From Streptomyces sp. NRRL B-1140 (GTDB lineage: Bacteria > Actinomycetota > Actinomycetes > Streptomycetales > Streptomycetaceae), in NCBI RefSeq assembly GCF_001280065.1, contig NZ_LGEA01000101.1, forward strand, positions 1 to 64,000: a DNA stretch of 64,000 nt, written 5' to 3'. Below, in pieces: positions 63,743-64,000 of this stretch. The notes below the pieces were generated by a model. That model made no database searches and was not told where the DNA came from. It saw nothing but the letters and a program-made list of their open reading frames with translations. Made by a program: the position numbers and the translations under genes. Numbering within the stretch: position 1 is the stretch's first letter; each line of letters opens with the position of its first letter.

Positions 63743-64000
63743 TCAGCCCGCGGTGTTGACCATCGAGGCCGCCGCGTACGTCAGGTAGTTCCACAACGTG
63801 TGCTCGTGCTCCTCGGACAGGCCGAGTTCCTCGACGGCGACCCGCATGTGCTTCAGCCACGCGTCGTGCGCCGCCCGGTCGACGGCGAAGGGAGCGTGCC
63901 GCATCCGCAGCCGGGGATGGCCGCGGTTCTCGCTGTACGTCGTGGGGCCGCCCCAGTACTGGATGAGGAACAGCACGAGGCGCTCCTCGGCCGGGCCCAG
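63743..64000 (-). CDS. Truncated hemoglobin, group II (C-terminal part)
   Basis: Partial gene: the window edge cuts the 5' end; 85 residues remain. LFLIQYWGGPTTYSENRGHPRLRMRHAPFAV is the F-helix region of group II truncated globins, with the proximal His in RMRHAPF (or GHPRLRM), then DAWLKHMRVAVEELGL. Binds O2 or NO with heme. Stop at 63743-63745. Convergent with the hypothetical gene. Confidence 0.88.
   Translation of the reverse strand: MGPAEERLVLFLIQYWGGPTTYSENRGHPRLRMRHAPFAVDRAAHDAWLKHMRVAVEELGLSEEHEHTLWNYLTYAAASMVNTAG

Overview
The window is very GC-rich actinobacterial chromosome and is best read as Streptomyces. The evidence is a two-domain sortase-anchored chaplin, a short chaplin, a rodlin-gene remnant, a DynA/DynB dynamin pair, an SsbB-type SSB, a MatB-type PNAG synthase, 4-nt coupled gene overlaps, and frequent GTG/TTG starts. 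From memory, the order citrate synthase ... mmsA ... rodlin/chaplin ... ssbB recalls one region of the S. coelicolor chromosome. That is recollection, not an alignment.

Layout. 0-4 kb: end of a proline-rich gene and a MatB-like deacetylase/glycosyltransferase, then small membrane or secreted proteins and a GNAT enzyme. 4-8 kb: RecD2 helicase and citrate synthase, with a perfect palindrome between them. 8-15.6 kb: copper efflux (CopA, CopZ, a CsoR-type operator), a TetR/MMPL divergent pair with a large symmetric operator, and a zinc alcohol dehydrogenase. 15.6-18.5 kb: regulators, an esterase and a cupin. 18.6-24.2 kb: a partial myo-inositol catabolic operon (iolC, aldolase, iolD, mmsA) with a clear promoter; iolB, iolE and iolG are absent. 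24.3-25.2 kb: a leaderless XRE regulator with a membrane protein, and a 26-aa membrane peptide whose upstream region carries the same 16-bp motif as the XRE promoter. 25.4-29 kb: a secreted-type hydrolase fused to an ABC ATPase, plus its permease.

29-48 kb is a cell-surface region. It starts with a truncated rodlin gene and a wall-anchored chaplin. A ~13.5-kb exopolysaccharide locus follows: ATP-grasp ligase and flavoprotein, a divergent GH26 glycanase, and an eight-gene coupled operon of DUF3344-like secreted protein, glycosyltransferase, polyprenyl glycosylphosphotransferase, ligase/polymerase, MurJ-like flippase, polysaccharide deacetylase, second glycosyltransferase and Wzz-like protein. 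Then come small secreted proteins: one frameshifted in its repeat, a short chaplin, two 88-aa paralogues and a 91-aa Cys-rich protein. Most are followed by a strong hairpin.

48-64 kb: a hydroxyacid dehydrogenase, a GNAT enzyme, an integrase remnant beside tRNA-Arg(TCT), and the dynamin pair and SSB (sporulation division and chromosome segregation). After these come a thioester-domain wall-anchored adhesin candidate, a patch of degenerate genes and two transposase remnants around a SUKH protein and a lipoprotein, then EttA, a thioesterase, a hypothetical protein and a truncated globin cut by the window edge.

The best candidates for something undescribed are the exopolysaccharide locus embedded among hydrophobic surface proteins, the family of tandem 88-aa two-cysteine secreted proteins, the hydrolase-ABC fusion, and the XRE/26-aa peptide module with a shared motif.
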